DNA from: Candidatus Segatella intestinihominis
Lineage (GTDB): Bacteria; Bacteroidota; Bacteroidia; Bacteroidales; Bacteroidaceae
Reading direction: 5' to 3'
Assembly (NCBI GenBank): GCA_900548535.1
Contig: URLG01000062.1
Span: 1-15,210, forward strand
DNA: 15,210 nt
Of this stretch, positions 5,248-12,115 are shown in pieces (the first letter of the stretch is position 1; every line of letters starts with the position of its first letter). The position numbers were made by a program, and so were the translations under genes. The notes below the pieces were generated by a model that worked only from the letters and a program-made list of their open reading frames with translations, did no database searches and had not been told where the DNA came from.

Positions 5248-8088
5248 TCAATTAGCCTTACGTGTTTCAGCTGCCATTGGAACAGAAGTATACTCTTCCC
5301 CAAATTCTTCTTGTTTATGAGAATCGATATTCTTAACTATAGTTGTCGACTGCTTTCTCTCAATTGCCGCATATCGAACCTGCCTCATTGACAATAGTGA
5401 ATTACAAATTCTCAAATAACAACTCTCCAGTCCAAAGCTTCTCAATACAGTCTGATTAAAGTCAATCCACTCTGGATCTTTTAGTTCAGCCTCAACATCC
5501 ATAATTTCTTTTACTAGAACAACCTTAAACTTTTCTTTAATCATTAGGATAGCTTCTTCTGATAGTAATTCTGGATTTAACATATAGCAGCTTGCTATAC
5601 TTGCCTTATTTACATCCAAGACTCCTAATCCACGCCCAAAACCAACCGCTTCAACATAGAACTTCATCAAGATAGAATTTAGTAATGCATGATACAACTC
5701 ATTATCCATATTCATTTTTGGGCGTAATCCTATCAACCGCTGATTTATGAATGTAGGTTCCCTAAAACATCCAAAAAAGAAACGCTTATTAGGATTCATC
5801 ATAGTAAAAAATTGAACCACTTCATTTGGCTTCATCTCATACCATTCCCCATTTGGAATCTTCAAAGACTCGGTCAATGGCTTTCCAATCTTATTTGTCA
5901 ACTTCTCGAATTGCTTAACCCATTTATACGCATTAGGATAAGAACTTTCAAGGACATCCAACGATTCTCCGCAACAAAATGCATCCCTATCTGGTTCCAC
6001 CAACAAATTAGTTATCTTTTTTGCATTAAACAATGCTGGCTTAAGAAACTCTCGTTCTATTTCGACATTGTCCTTAGGAAAGAACAAAGCATCCCAACCT
6101 CTACGACTTCCTCGAATAACATCAAATAATCTTTTTATAGGAACGAGTTTATCCTTAATATCCAATAGCCATAATACATCGTGAAACAAAGCATTATAAG
6201 ATATGTTCAGTGATTTCAACTCAGATATTTGATGATTAGAATAAGAAGACATTTTCATCACTGAAGGCTCTAACACATTCCCCAACAATGCAGAATTAAC
6301 AATATTCTGTTCAAGGATTTTGTCTGCAGCTATCGATTCCAAGTTTCTCTTCCACACAAAGAAATCCGTATTATTTTCAGATTGTTCTACAGACGATTTC
6401 TTTTGCAAGATCATAATTGTTGCAACTACATCTGCATTTTCAAACCATCTCCCTCGTCCACTAATATGAACTTGCTTTAAATCATACATACAAGTGAGAG
6501 CATGGTAAAACTTATCGCCAGCCTTTGTTCCAAGCCAAGAATTAGATACAATAACGCCTAAATAGCCACCTTCTCTGAGCAGCTTAGAAAGATGCAGGAC
6601 CAAATAATAACTCAAATCAGATTTTCCATCAAGTTGCTTTTCATCCACATAGCAAGCAACCTGCTTTTTGTCATCATCAGACATAGTATTTGCTGAAACA
6701 AAAGGAAGATTCGAACAGATAGTGCCAAATGTTGGTATTATTTCTTCCATCATGTCACCAGTATTTGGATTTACGATTTCCACTATATCACCAACTTTCA
6801 ACTCAAAAGCATCTTTTTGGAATAATCGATTTGCCAAATTTATCGTATCACAAGACACCATGCTTAGATTAGCCACTTGCAATGGAGACTTGTACTTATC
6901 ACTTGCCCAAGTCGTAGCCACAGCCTTTGACATACCCATCTTTCCACCTTTAATTGCTATTATTTCATGCGGAATTGTACCAGTTCCACAACAAGGATCA
7001 GCTATATTTTCCAGCCAATTGTGCACCGTCATTTTTACTAAAATGCGAGCCAATACACTTGGAGTAGTAAATTGCCCATTAAATTCACGCTTAGTTTTTC
7101 TAACTGTTGATTCCAAAATGCTCTGCAACATAGATTGGTTAATAGAAGATATACCATTGTCACGAAGGAACAAGGAGAATTCCACCAAGGAGTACCAAAC
7201 CGCCGAAGGCAATAAATCTACGTAATCCATTCCCGAGAAAACATTATAGAAATCGCATTTAGCAGTAATCTTTTGGAAAATCAAGTCCGCCTCATTGGGC
7301 GTAACAGAAAAGTCAATATTATTAACCAGCATCGCTCCATTTTGGCGATGTTTTATCAAATGAGCAAACAATATACGATACGCCCAATTTAGAATTATAT
7401 TTTTTGCATAAGCGACATACATGTCGGTCTCATCAAATTCATACTCCGATTTCGACTCTTGCCACCACTGCTCCACAATCGCATTTATGGTCACATCAGT
7501 ATCTCCCATTTTATGTAAATAACCCGCAAGCGTACTCTTATTTTTGTTTATCAACATATCAATAGCAGAATCAGAAATCACCTCACTAAATGAAGCATGT
7601 CTAAGTTGATGAGTTTTCATATACTCATTTACACATAATATCACATCCAATAAGGTCTTTTCCCATTCTTTACGATAATCCGCCACATCCTTACGAGTAT
7701 GAATATGTGAATTGTTCCACTGCTGAGCTACATCGAAAGTATCTTCTACTTCATTATAAACATAGAACTTCACATATTGGAAATTCCAAATCACGCAGCT
7801 ATCCAAATGCAAAAAGCGAGCCTTTCGCTGAGCATCATTTACAAAATCTGCATCCGTGATAGGCACATCAGGCATTTTAAGTTCCCACCCTTGTAATATC
7901 GAAGTCAGGTCACTATCGCTATAGAGTATTACATCAGGAAACATGCGTAATTTTGAATCAACGGAAATTGTTGATTCACCACCAGCTCTTTTAATCAACA
8001 AATCATTTTGGGATACAATAGAATTTATTTGAGAAATCATTTCTATAGCCCAAGAGCGTTCATTCTTATTTACTTTTATTCCTGTCAT
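5248..8088 (-). CDS. Type IIG-like restriction enzyme: PD-(D/E)XK nuclease fused to N6-adenine methyltransferase
   Basis: In this 946-residue protein an N-terminal nuclease is marked by PD at 51-52 and E69-L-K71 (FPDV, QGWELKMP), the PD-(D/E)XK pattern. After a helical connector comes a gamma-class N6-adenine methyltransferase: motif X near 338-343 (GQFTTP), SAM-binding motif I at 363-371 (ADPCCGTGT) and catalytic motif IV at 459-463 (SNLPF). The C-terminal third (about 600-900) is probably the target-recognition region. Motif IV is unusual: NLPF instead of NPPF/NPPY. The gene begins 2 nt after the stop of the second methyltransferase, so the two are a translationally coupled operon. Type IIG enzymes cut and methylate with one polypeptide and often need a partner methyltransferase for the other strand of an asymmetric site. 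Specificity cannot be read from sequence alone. A BREX- or Druantia-like identity is not supported. Confidence 0.82.
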   Translation of the reverse strand: MTGIKVNKNERSWAIEMISQINSIVSQNDLLIKRAGGESTISVDSKLRMFPDVILYSDSDLTSILQGWELKMPDVPITDADFVNDAQRKARFLHLDSCVIWNFQYVKFYVYNEVEDTFDVAQQWNNSHIHTRKDVADYRKEWEKTLLDVILCVNEYMKTHQLRHASFSEVISDSAIDMLINKNKSTLAGYLHKMGDTDVTINAIVEQWWQESKSEYEFDETDMYVAYAKNIILNWAYRILFAHLIKHRQNGAMLVNNIDFSVTPNEADLIFQKITAKCDFYNVFSGMDYVDLLPSAVWYSLVEFSLFLRDNGISSINQSMLQSILESTVRKTKREFNGQFTTPSVLARILVKMTVHNWLENIADPCCGTGTIPHEIIAIKGGKMGMSKAVATTWASDKYKSPLQVANLSMVSCDTINLANRLFQKDAFELKVGDIVEIVNPNTGDMMEEIIPTFGTICSNLPFVSANTMSDDDKKQVACYVDEKQLDGKSDLSYYLVLHLSKLLREGGYLGVIVSNSWLGTKAGDKFYHALTCMYDLKQVHISGRGRWFENADVVATIMILQKKSSVEQSENNTDFFVWKRNLESIAADKILEQNIVNSALLGNVLEPSVMKMSSYSNHQISELKSLNISYNALFHDVLWLLDIKDKLVPIKRLFDVIRGSRRGWDALFFPKDNVEIEREFLKPALFNAKKITNLLVEPDRDAFCCGESLDVLESSYPNAYKWVKQFEKLTNKIGKPLTESLKIPNGEWYEMKPNEVVQFFTMMNPNKRFFFGCFREPTFINQRLIGLRPKMNMDNELYHALLNSILMKFYVEAVGFGRGLGVLDVNKASIASCYMLNPELLSEEAILMIKEKFKVVLVKEIMDVEAELKDPEWIDFNQTVLRSFGLESCYLRICNSLLSMRQVRYAAIERKQSTTIVKNIDSHKQEEFGEEYTSVPMAAETRKAN

Positions 8089-8090
8089 AA

Positions 8091-8936
8091 TTACATGTCT
8101 TTTAATAAGTTTACATTCATCAAGGTCTCATTTTTATCTTTCGCCATTGTTTCCAAAGCATGCAATAAGCGTTGTTTTGTAACCTCAATATAGTCAATGG
8201 CTTCTTTCTTGAACAATGCTACATCTTCATTCTTTTCTATACCTATAAAATTTCGGCCTTCTAACAGCGCAGCGACAAGAAAACTACCACTACCAGAAGT
8301 ATTATCCAAGACTACAGCACCAGGCTCCGTATAGGTTCTTACAAAATACCTACCTAACTCTATCGGTTTTTGTGTAGGATGATATACCTTTCCCTCACTT
8401 TCCGCAGTTTTGAAATAAATGATATCAGTAGGATAACGTTTACCGTCACTTTGTACATGCACTGGCAAGAAATCGCCATAGCTACCACTTAGTTGATTCT
8501 TTCGTACACCTTTATCATAAGGTTCTCCTTCTATCATTTGTGGGTGATATATAGGCTGTTTCTTGTAAAACACACATACATCTTCATGTTTCCGCAAAGG
8601 TTGTTTCTTTGCATTCAAGAAATTTGTGGACTTGGACTTTTCCCAAACCCATTTATACTTAAACATACTGGGATTACTAAGCATCAACTCTGCCGTAAAC
8701 ATACCTTGCGAGGTTAACACTATAGCTCCATTATCCTTTACCACACGGCGATATTGCTTCCACAATTCATCCAAAGGGATAACACTGTCCCATTTGTTTT
8801 GAGTAGTTCCATAAGGCAAATCACATAAAACCATATCAATAGAATTATCAGGCAGTTGCTTCATTATTTCTAAGCAATCGCCTTCATAAACATTATTGAT
8901 AAATTCCTCTATTTTATGTTTTGCCTTATTTGCCAT
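8091..8936 (-). CDS. Beta-class DNA adenine/cytosine-N4 methyltransferase of the restriction-modification operon
   Basis: This 281-residue protein has the permuted order of beta-class amino-methyltransferases (N6_N4_Mtase family). Catalytic motif IV comes first (D39-L-P-Y42, in VLCDLPYGTTQNKWD). HPTQKP follows at 186-191, and SAM-binding motif I is C-terminal (D211 to S218, DNTSGSGS). It transfers a methyl group from SAM to the exocyclic amino group of adenine or cytosine; N6-adenine is more likely given DLPY. It is upstream of the nuclease-methyltransferase gene with a 2-nt gap, so the protective enzyme is translated first. It probably methylates the strand that the fused enzyme does not. 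A 6-bp-arm palindrome lies 14-34 nt upstream of its start. Confidence 0.9.
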   Translation of the reverse strand: MANKAKHKIEEFINNVYEGDCLEIMKQLPDNSIDMVLCDLPYGTTQNKWDSVIPLDELWKQYRRVVKDNGAIVLTSQGMFTAELMLSNPSMFKYKWVWEKSKSTNFLNAKKQPLRKHEDVCVFYKKQPIYHPQMIEGEPYDKGVRKNQLSGSYGDFLPVHVQSDGKRYPTDIIYFKTAESEGKVYHPTQKPIELGRYFVRTYTEPGAVVLDNTSGSGSFLVAALLEGRNFIGIEKNEDVALFKKEAIDYIEVTKQRLLHALETMAKDKNETLMNVNLLKDM

Positions 8937-8949
8937 ACTCTTTCATTCA

Positions 8950-8970
8950 TTCGTAGATTCCTTATACGAA
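8950..8970. promoter_or_regulatory. Palindrome before the restriction-modification operon
   Basis: TTCGTA (8950-8955) and TACGAA (8965-8970) form 6-bp inverted arms separated by 9 nt, immediately upstream of the methyltransferase start. It could be an operator or a minor hairpin. No controller protein gene is present in the window, so the assignment is weak. Confidence 0.3.
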
Positions 8971-9002
8971 ATTTATGATAAAGAATAGCTATTATAAAGA
9001 AA

Positions 9003-9172
9003 TGGCGTAGGAATCACATCACTTACATAATCCTTGTTCTTCGAGGTATTAGGGGACCTACAACACCAAGGATAAGAAGCAACAGAAGCCTACGCCAAAT
9101 GAGTATATATACATATAGCACAAAGCACACCCTTCCTAACGAAAGGGCGCACTTGTGCCGTGTAAATACACG
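9003..9172 (-). ncRNA. Structured leader or small RNA candidate: three adjacent hairpins
   Basis: Three nested or adjacent foldbacks are visible. The first has a 9-bp closing stem (9003-9011 with 9089-9097, TGGCGTAGG/CCTACGCCA), a second 7-bp stem (ATCCTTG 9030-9036 with CAAGGAT 9067-9073) and an apical AGGT/ACCT stem (9044-9047, 9056-9059), separated by nearly symmetric internal loops. The second pairs GCACAA with TTGTGC (9118-9123, 9153-9158) around CCCTT/AAGGG. The third is CGTGTA-AA-TACACG (9159-9172). On the minus strand a promoter lies upstream (9342-9372), so this would be the 5' leader of the methyltransferase operon or a separate RNA ending after the large stem. I do not recognise a known family. 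A 57-codon ORF on the same strand competes as an explanation. Confidence 0.45.
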
Positions 9173-9196
9173 ATATGGGTAGACGTCCACCGCCAT
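9023..9196 (-). CDS. Possible small membrane protein (57 codons), uncertain
   Basis: The minus strand from the ATG at 9196 is open for 57 codons to a TAA at 9023. The N-terminal half is basic and unremarkable (MAVDVYPYRVFTRHK). The second half contains a hydrophobic run that could span a membrane (VCFVLYVYILIW, then RR, then LLLLLILGVVGPLI), and the end is basic (PRRTRIM). A purine-rich AGAGGAAG directly precedes the ATG. Against it, the ORF overlaps the strong hairpins of this region and I know no homologous family with certainty. It may be a chance frame through a structured RNA. Confidence 0.25.
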   Translation of the reverse strand: MAVDVYPYRVFTRHKCALSLGRVCFVLYVYILIWRRLLLLLILGVVGPLIPRRTRIM

Positions 9197-9341
9197 CTTC
9201 CTCTGAGTGTTATACCTTGCGAAAGTCCCTAATTTTCGAAGAATCAGAAGAAAACGTTAGTAAACGCCTTTCTCTAAAAATAGGCCAAGCCTTGGATTGG
9301 CGCCAGCGACTCATCGCCAGCTATCCGCAGAATGACAAGTG
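9173..9341. other. Leader region with no recognised gene
   Basis: This lies between the leftward promoter (9342-9372) and the hairpin cluster. It contains a CCAAG-rich dyad around 9285-9300 (GGCCAAGCCTTGG) and a GCGCCAGCGACTCATCGCCAGC stretch with imperfect repeat character. No tRNA-like fold and no convincing coding frame were seen on either strand. Confidence 0.35.
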
Positions 9342-9372
9342 CAAAAGTAATCAAAAGAATCCATACTCCCAA
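9342..9372 (-). promoter_or_regulatory. Leftward promoter towards the structured leader and restriction-modification operon
   Basis: The minus strand reads TTG (9372-9370), 20 nt, TACTTTTG (9349-9342), an exact match in elements and spacing to the other promoters in this window. Transcription would start near 9335 and run towards the hairpins and the methyltransferase gene at 8936. Confidence 0.65.
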
Positions 9373-9385
9373 ATATTTGGAGTAT
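9363..9385. promoter_or_regulatory. Palindromic operator candidate over the -33 element
   Basis: ATACTCC (9363-9369) and GGAGTAT (9379-9385) flank the AT-rich, self-complementary centre AAATATTT. The palindrome covers the -33 TTG of the leftward promoter. A direct partial copy, AATATTTGGAG, recurs at 9411-9421, 39 bp from its counterpart at 9372-9382. This layout suits a repressor or activator site. Confidence 0.5.
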
Positions 9386-9474
9386 AAAATTGAAATGCAT
9401 AGGGATTTTTAATATTTGGAGAGAAAAACTGACTGGGATTTTCTCGTAGAAAAAGAAAAGTTTGCGTAAATTCC

Positions 9475-9596
9475 TATCACTGCTATCACTTTTTGGGCCC
9501 TAAAATTAGATAACAAACTAGTTAATAACTATTTACGATTTAATTAAAGCGTGATAGATAACCGAAAATAGGGAGTTATCTATCACGTTCTATCAC
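9475..9596. repeat. TATCAC motif cluster with a 13-bp inverted repeat
   Basis: CGTGATAGATAAC (9550-9562) and its exact complement (9575-9587) enclose a 12-nt loop. Further TATCAC copies lie at 9475, 9484 and 9591. The right arm contains the stop codon of the gene remnant (9576-9578), so the hairpin would form at the end of that leftward transcript and may terminate it. The same TATCAC-rich composition continues into the remnant's coding end. Confidence 0.6.
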
Positions 9597-9713
9597 CTGC
9601 AAAGCCCTAGCTATTCGCTCCTCCTTGGAGAACAAGTTCTTCTTGATCACTTTCACGCCTCCCATCTCACGCTCCAAGTCAGTTTCCTTACGGAGCTGCA
9701 GCAGCAGGTGCAA
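9576..9713 (-). pseudogene. C-terminal remnant of a VirE/DUF3987-like gene
   Basis: Minus strand, ending at the TAA at 9578-9576, the frame reads HLLLQLRKETDLEREMGGVK and continues VIKKNLFSKEERIARALQVIERDR. It is a charged, helical, clearly protein-like ending. From memory it resembles the C-terminus of the VirE-N/DUF3987 proteins common in Bacteroidetes mobile and repeated loci. About 45 codons remain, and the upstream junction is abrupt at a promoter -7 element (9718-9711). It could alternatively be expressed as a 25-residue peptide from the internal ATG at about 9650. The fragment suggests past recombination at this border. Confidence 0.45.
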
Positions 9714-9741
9714 AGATACATTTTTCTATTGAAATAAACAA
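9711..9741 (-). promoter_or_regulatory. Leftward promoter abutting the gene remnant
   Basis: The minus strand has TTG (9741-9739), 20 nt, TATCTTTG (9718-9711). The predicted start lies inside the remnant, giving a short transcript of about 150 nt that ends at the 9550-9587 hairpin. Confidence 0.6.
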
Positions 9742-9774
9742 GTATTTATAGAAGTTTATTCCCTTTTATCATCC

Positions 9775-9859
9775 ATTCCTCTCGGTTTTATCAAAAACAC
9801 ATCCATTATTCCTCTCGGTTTTATCATTTTTTAGCTATTTATTCCTCTCGGTTTTATCA
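9775..9859 (+). repeat. Three 19-bp direct repeats at exact 33-bp spacing upstream of the DUF4143 ATPase
   Basis: ATTCCTCTCGGTTTTATCA occurs identically at 9775-9793, 9808-9826 and 9841-9859, with repeat-to-repeat distance exactly 33 bp. The 14-nt spacers differ. A degenerate piece (TTATTCCCTTTTATCA) lies just before, ending at 9771. The last copy ends 8 nt before the -7 element of the ATPase promoter and covers where the -33 element should be. Three copies on one face of the helix suggest cooperative binding of a regulator. Confidence 0.9.
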
Positions 9860-9867
9860 AAAAGTTG

Positions 9868-9875
9868 TATCTTTG
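9868..9875 (+). promoter_or_regulatory. -7 element of the DUF4143 ATPase promoter
   Basis: TATCTTTG matches TAnnTTTG. No TTG is found 19-21 nt upstream; that position lies within the third 19-bp repeat, so the promoter may depend on a factor bound to the repeats. The ATG is 27 nt downstream. Confidence 0.6.
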
Positions 9876-9902
9876 CACCCAAATTAAGATAAAAAACAGA
9901 TT

Positions 9903-11270
9903 ATGTACATAAAACGAAACATAGATAAATATCTGTTGGAATGGAAGAATACACCAATTCATAAGCCTCTTTTACTGCGAGGAGCAAGACAAGTCGGAAA
10001 ATCTTCAGCCATCAGAGAATTAGGAAGATCTTTCAAATATTACATAGAAGTCAATTTTGAAAGCCGAGAAGACCTCAAGGAGATATTTGAACAGTTGAGC
10101 GATGTGCATGAAATAGCAAATCGCTTAGGGATGATATTCTCCAAGCCAATAGTACCAGGAGAAACGCTGCTCTTTTTGGATGAAATACAGGCGTGTCCAG
10201 AAGCCATTAAGCGGCTATGGTTTTTCAAGGAAGATTTCCCGGAATTGCATGTAGTAGCGGCAGGCTCCTTATTGGAATTTGCCCTCAAAGACATGTCTTC
10301 ATTTGGGGTGGGACGTATCCGCTCACTCTTCATGTATCCGATGTCTTTCGACGAATTTCTTATGTCGCAAGGAAAGGAAGGACTTCTAAGGGAAAAACAA
10401 GCTGCCAACTATGAGCATCCTCTGTTCGCCGCATTCCATCATGATTTGGTACAGCAGTACCGCACATTTCTAATGGTTGGCGGTATGCCCGAATGTGTCA
10501 AGGCTTGGATTGAGACAAAAGATTACAATCAATGCCAAGCTGAGCAAGAAGACATTCAGCAAACCTATTATGACGATTTCGCCAAATATGCCAAAAAGGT
10601 AGACCCCATCTTGCTACGCAATACCCTACAGAGCGTAGTTCTACAAATCGGAGGAAAATTCATGTATAGCAAGGTGGAGGGAGGATATAGAGCAGATGAC
10701 GTAAAAAAGGCTTTGCAGATGCTTTGTGACGCAGGCATTGTAAAACGTGTGAGTCATACAGCCGCCAATGGTCTCCCATTAGGTTGTGAAGTAAACGACA
10801 AGTTCCGTAAATACATCTATCTAGACAGTGGATTGTTGCTTAGTACATTAAATATGGATTTAGGTGGATCCCAGCAATTTACAGAACTAATCCTAGCAGG
10901 CGCCGCCGAAGAACTGGTCAACAAAGGTGGATTGGCGGAAATGGTGCTTGGTTGGGAACTCGTAAAATACAGCAATCCACGCTCACAACACGACTTATAC
11001 TATTGGGAGAACATCGTGGAAGGCACATCTTCGGAAGTAGATTACGTAATAGCCAGAAACATGAAGGTGATGCCTATCGAATGCAAAGCAGGAACAAGTG
11101 GAAAGATGAAGAGCCTTCGCCTTTTCATGCGCAATAAGCATTTGGCAGAAGCCTACAGGTGCTCGCTCGAAAACTTTGCACTCTTAGAAAATCAAGATGC
11201 TCAAGATCGCAATTCTATTAGGCGAATCATGGTTAATCCCTTGTATGCCATCTCGAATATCTATCAATAG
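9903..11270 (+). CDS. AAA ATPase with DUF4143 and PD-(D/E)XK-like C-terminus
   Basis: This 455-residue protein is of the AAA_14/DUF4143 family. Walker A is at 27-34 (GARQVGKS), Walker B at 89-94 (LLFLDE) and sensor 1 near 117-123 (VVAAGS). DUF4143 follows (about 205-370), with a winged-helix-like middle. The C-terminal segment has the nuclease-like pattern SEVDYV...PIECKAG (D380, E393, K395) found in many members. These proteins are very common and often multicopy in Bacteroidetes, but their role is not settled; proposals include defence and mobile-element biology. The gene stands alone between two opposite-facing operons, and its upstream region carries three 33-bp-spaced repeats. The protein appears complete, with no broken motif. 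Confidence 0.9.
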   Translation: MYIKRNIDKYLLEWKNTPIHKPLLLRGARQVGKSSAIRELGRSFKYYIEVNFESREDLKEIFEQLSDVHEIANRLGMIFSKPIVPGETLLFLDEIQACPEAIKRLWFFKEDFPELHVVAAGSLLEFALKDMSSFGVGRIRSLFMYPMSFDEFLMSQGKEGLLREKQAANYEHPLFAAFHHDLVQQYRTFLMVGGMPECVKAWIETKDYNQCQAEQEDIQQTYYDDFAKYAKKVDPILLRNTLQSVVLQIGGKFMYSKVEGGYRADDVKKALQMLCDAGIVKRVSHTAANGLPLGCEVNDKFRKYIYLDSGLLLSTLNMDLGGSQQFTELILAGAAEELVNKGGLAEMVLGWELVKYSNPRSQHDLYYWENIVEGTSSEVDYVIARNMKVMPIECKAGTSGKMKSLRLFMRNKHLAEAYRCSLENFALLENQDAQDRNSIRRIMVNPLYAISNIYQ

Positions 11271-11318
11271 GCACATCGTGTGTGCTTTCACACCGAGTTG
11301 AGGCATTTGCATTGTCTT

Positions 11319-11346
11319 TGATTGGAAGGCAAATACCTGCCAATCA
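11319..11346. terminator. Hairpin between convergent ATPase genes
   Basis: TGATTGG (11319-11325) pairs with CCAATCA (11340-11346), with an inner AGG/CCT. There is no clear T-tract on either strand, so termination is probable only from its position between the converging DUF4143 and ABC ATPase genes. Confidence 0.35.
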
Positions 11347-11364
11347 GTAGGATATCCAGTAAAC

Positions 11365-12045
11365 TTACAGCATATCATTCACCTCTTCCACCACTTGTCC
11401 GTCAAAGAGATTGATGATGCGGTGGGCGTATGTGGCATCGTGCTGAGAGTGGGTTACCATCACGATGGTGGTGCCCTCGTCATTCAGTTCGCTGAGCAAT
11501 TGCATCACCTCCACGCCATTCTTGGAGTCGAGATTACCCGTAGGCTCATCGGCTAGGATGATGCTAGGCTTGCCTACCACGGCACGAGCAATAGCCACTC
11601 GCTGCTGCTGACCACCGGAGAGCTGGTGGGGATAATGCTTGGCACGATGGCTGAGCTTTACCTTGCGCAGGATGTCGAGCACTCGCTCCTTACGCTCCGC
11701 CTTGCCGATGCCAAGATATTTGAGTTGCAAGTCGATGTTTTCCTCCACGGTCAACTCATCTATCAGGTTGAAATTCTGAAAGACGAAGCCGATGCGACCT
11801 TTGCGATAAGCCGTGCGCTCACGCTCTTTCAGATGGCCTACCTCCTCATCGCCCAACCAATACTTGCCCTCGGTAGGCGTATCGAGCAAGCCAAGGATGT
11901 TGAGCAAGGTTGACTTGCCACATCCCGAAGGTCCCATGATGGCAACAAACTCGCCATCCTCTACATTGATGTTCACGCCGTTCAGGGCGATGGTCTCTAT
12001 CTCTTCTGTACGAAATATTCTCGTTAAATTCTCTGTACGTATCAT
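11365..12045 (-). CDS. ABC transporter ATPase, MacB/LolD-type
   Basis: This 226-residue protein is a complete nucleotide-binding subunit. Walker A is at 38-46 (GPSGCGKST), the Q-loop at Q90 (FVFQNFNLI), the signature at 142-146 (LSGGQ), Walker B at 162-167 (IILADE) and the switch histidine at H199 (VTHS). Size and sequence match the ATPases that pair with FtsX-like permeases in MacB/LolCDE-type systems. It follows the 780-residue permease on the same strand after a 70-nt spacer containing a four-unit heptanucleotide array. It most likely energises this permease and perhaps the second one at 1-208, since no other ATPase gene is visible. Confidence 0.95.
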   Translation of the reverse strand: MIRTENLTRIFRTEEIETIALNGVNINVEDGEFVAIMGPSGCGKSTLLNILGLLDTPTEGKYWLGDEEVGHLKERERTAYRKGRIGFVFQNFNLIDELTVEENIDLQLKYLGIGKAERKERVLDILRKVKLSHRAKHYPHQLSGGQQQRVAIARAVVGKPSIILADEPTGNLDSKNGVEVMQLLSELNDEGTTIVMVTHSQHDATYAHRIINLFDGQVVEEVNDML

Positions 12046-12053
12046 CTTTCTGT

Positions 12054-12081
12054 AATGTTTAATGTGTAGTGTTTAATGTTT
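12054..12081 (-). repeat. Four-unit heptanucleotide array before the ABC ATPase gene
   Basis: Minus strand, in order: AAACATT, AAACACT, ACACATT, AAACATT, exact 7-nt spacing, ending 8 nt before the ATG at 12045. It is positioned like the arrays before the fusion-protein and permease genes but has a different unit sequence and no AGACAAGAGAATT box. Confidence 0.75.
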
Positions 12082-12115
12082 ACTTGGCTCAGCATCATGC
12101 TTTTACCTCATCATG

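Noticed and set aside
9003..9097. IS end or integron attC site
   Set aside because: The long stem resembles a foldback recombination site, but there is no transposase or integrase gene nearby and no attC core sequence at the stem base.
9270..9330. tRNA-like segment
   Set aside because: GC-rich with small dyads, but no acceptor, anticodon and T-arm arrangement could be drawn.
9175..9387. Plus-strand 70-codon ORF
   Set aside because: No recognisable domain, no promoter in the right place, and it runs antisense to the leftward leader and across its promoter.
9775..9859. CRISPR array
   Set aside because: Only three repeats of 19 bp with 14-nt spacers, no cas genes, and the last unit merges into a promoter. 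The dimensions do not fit CRISPR.
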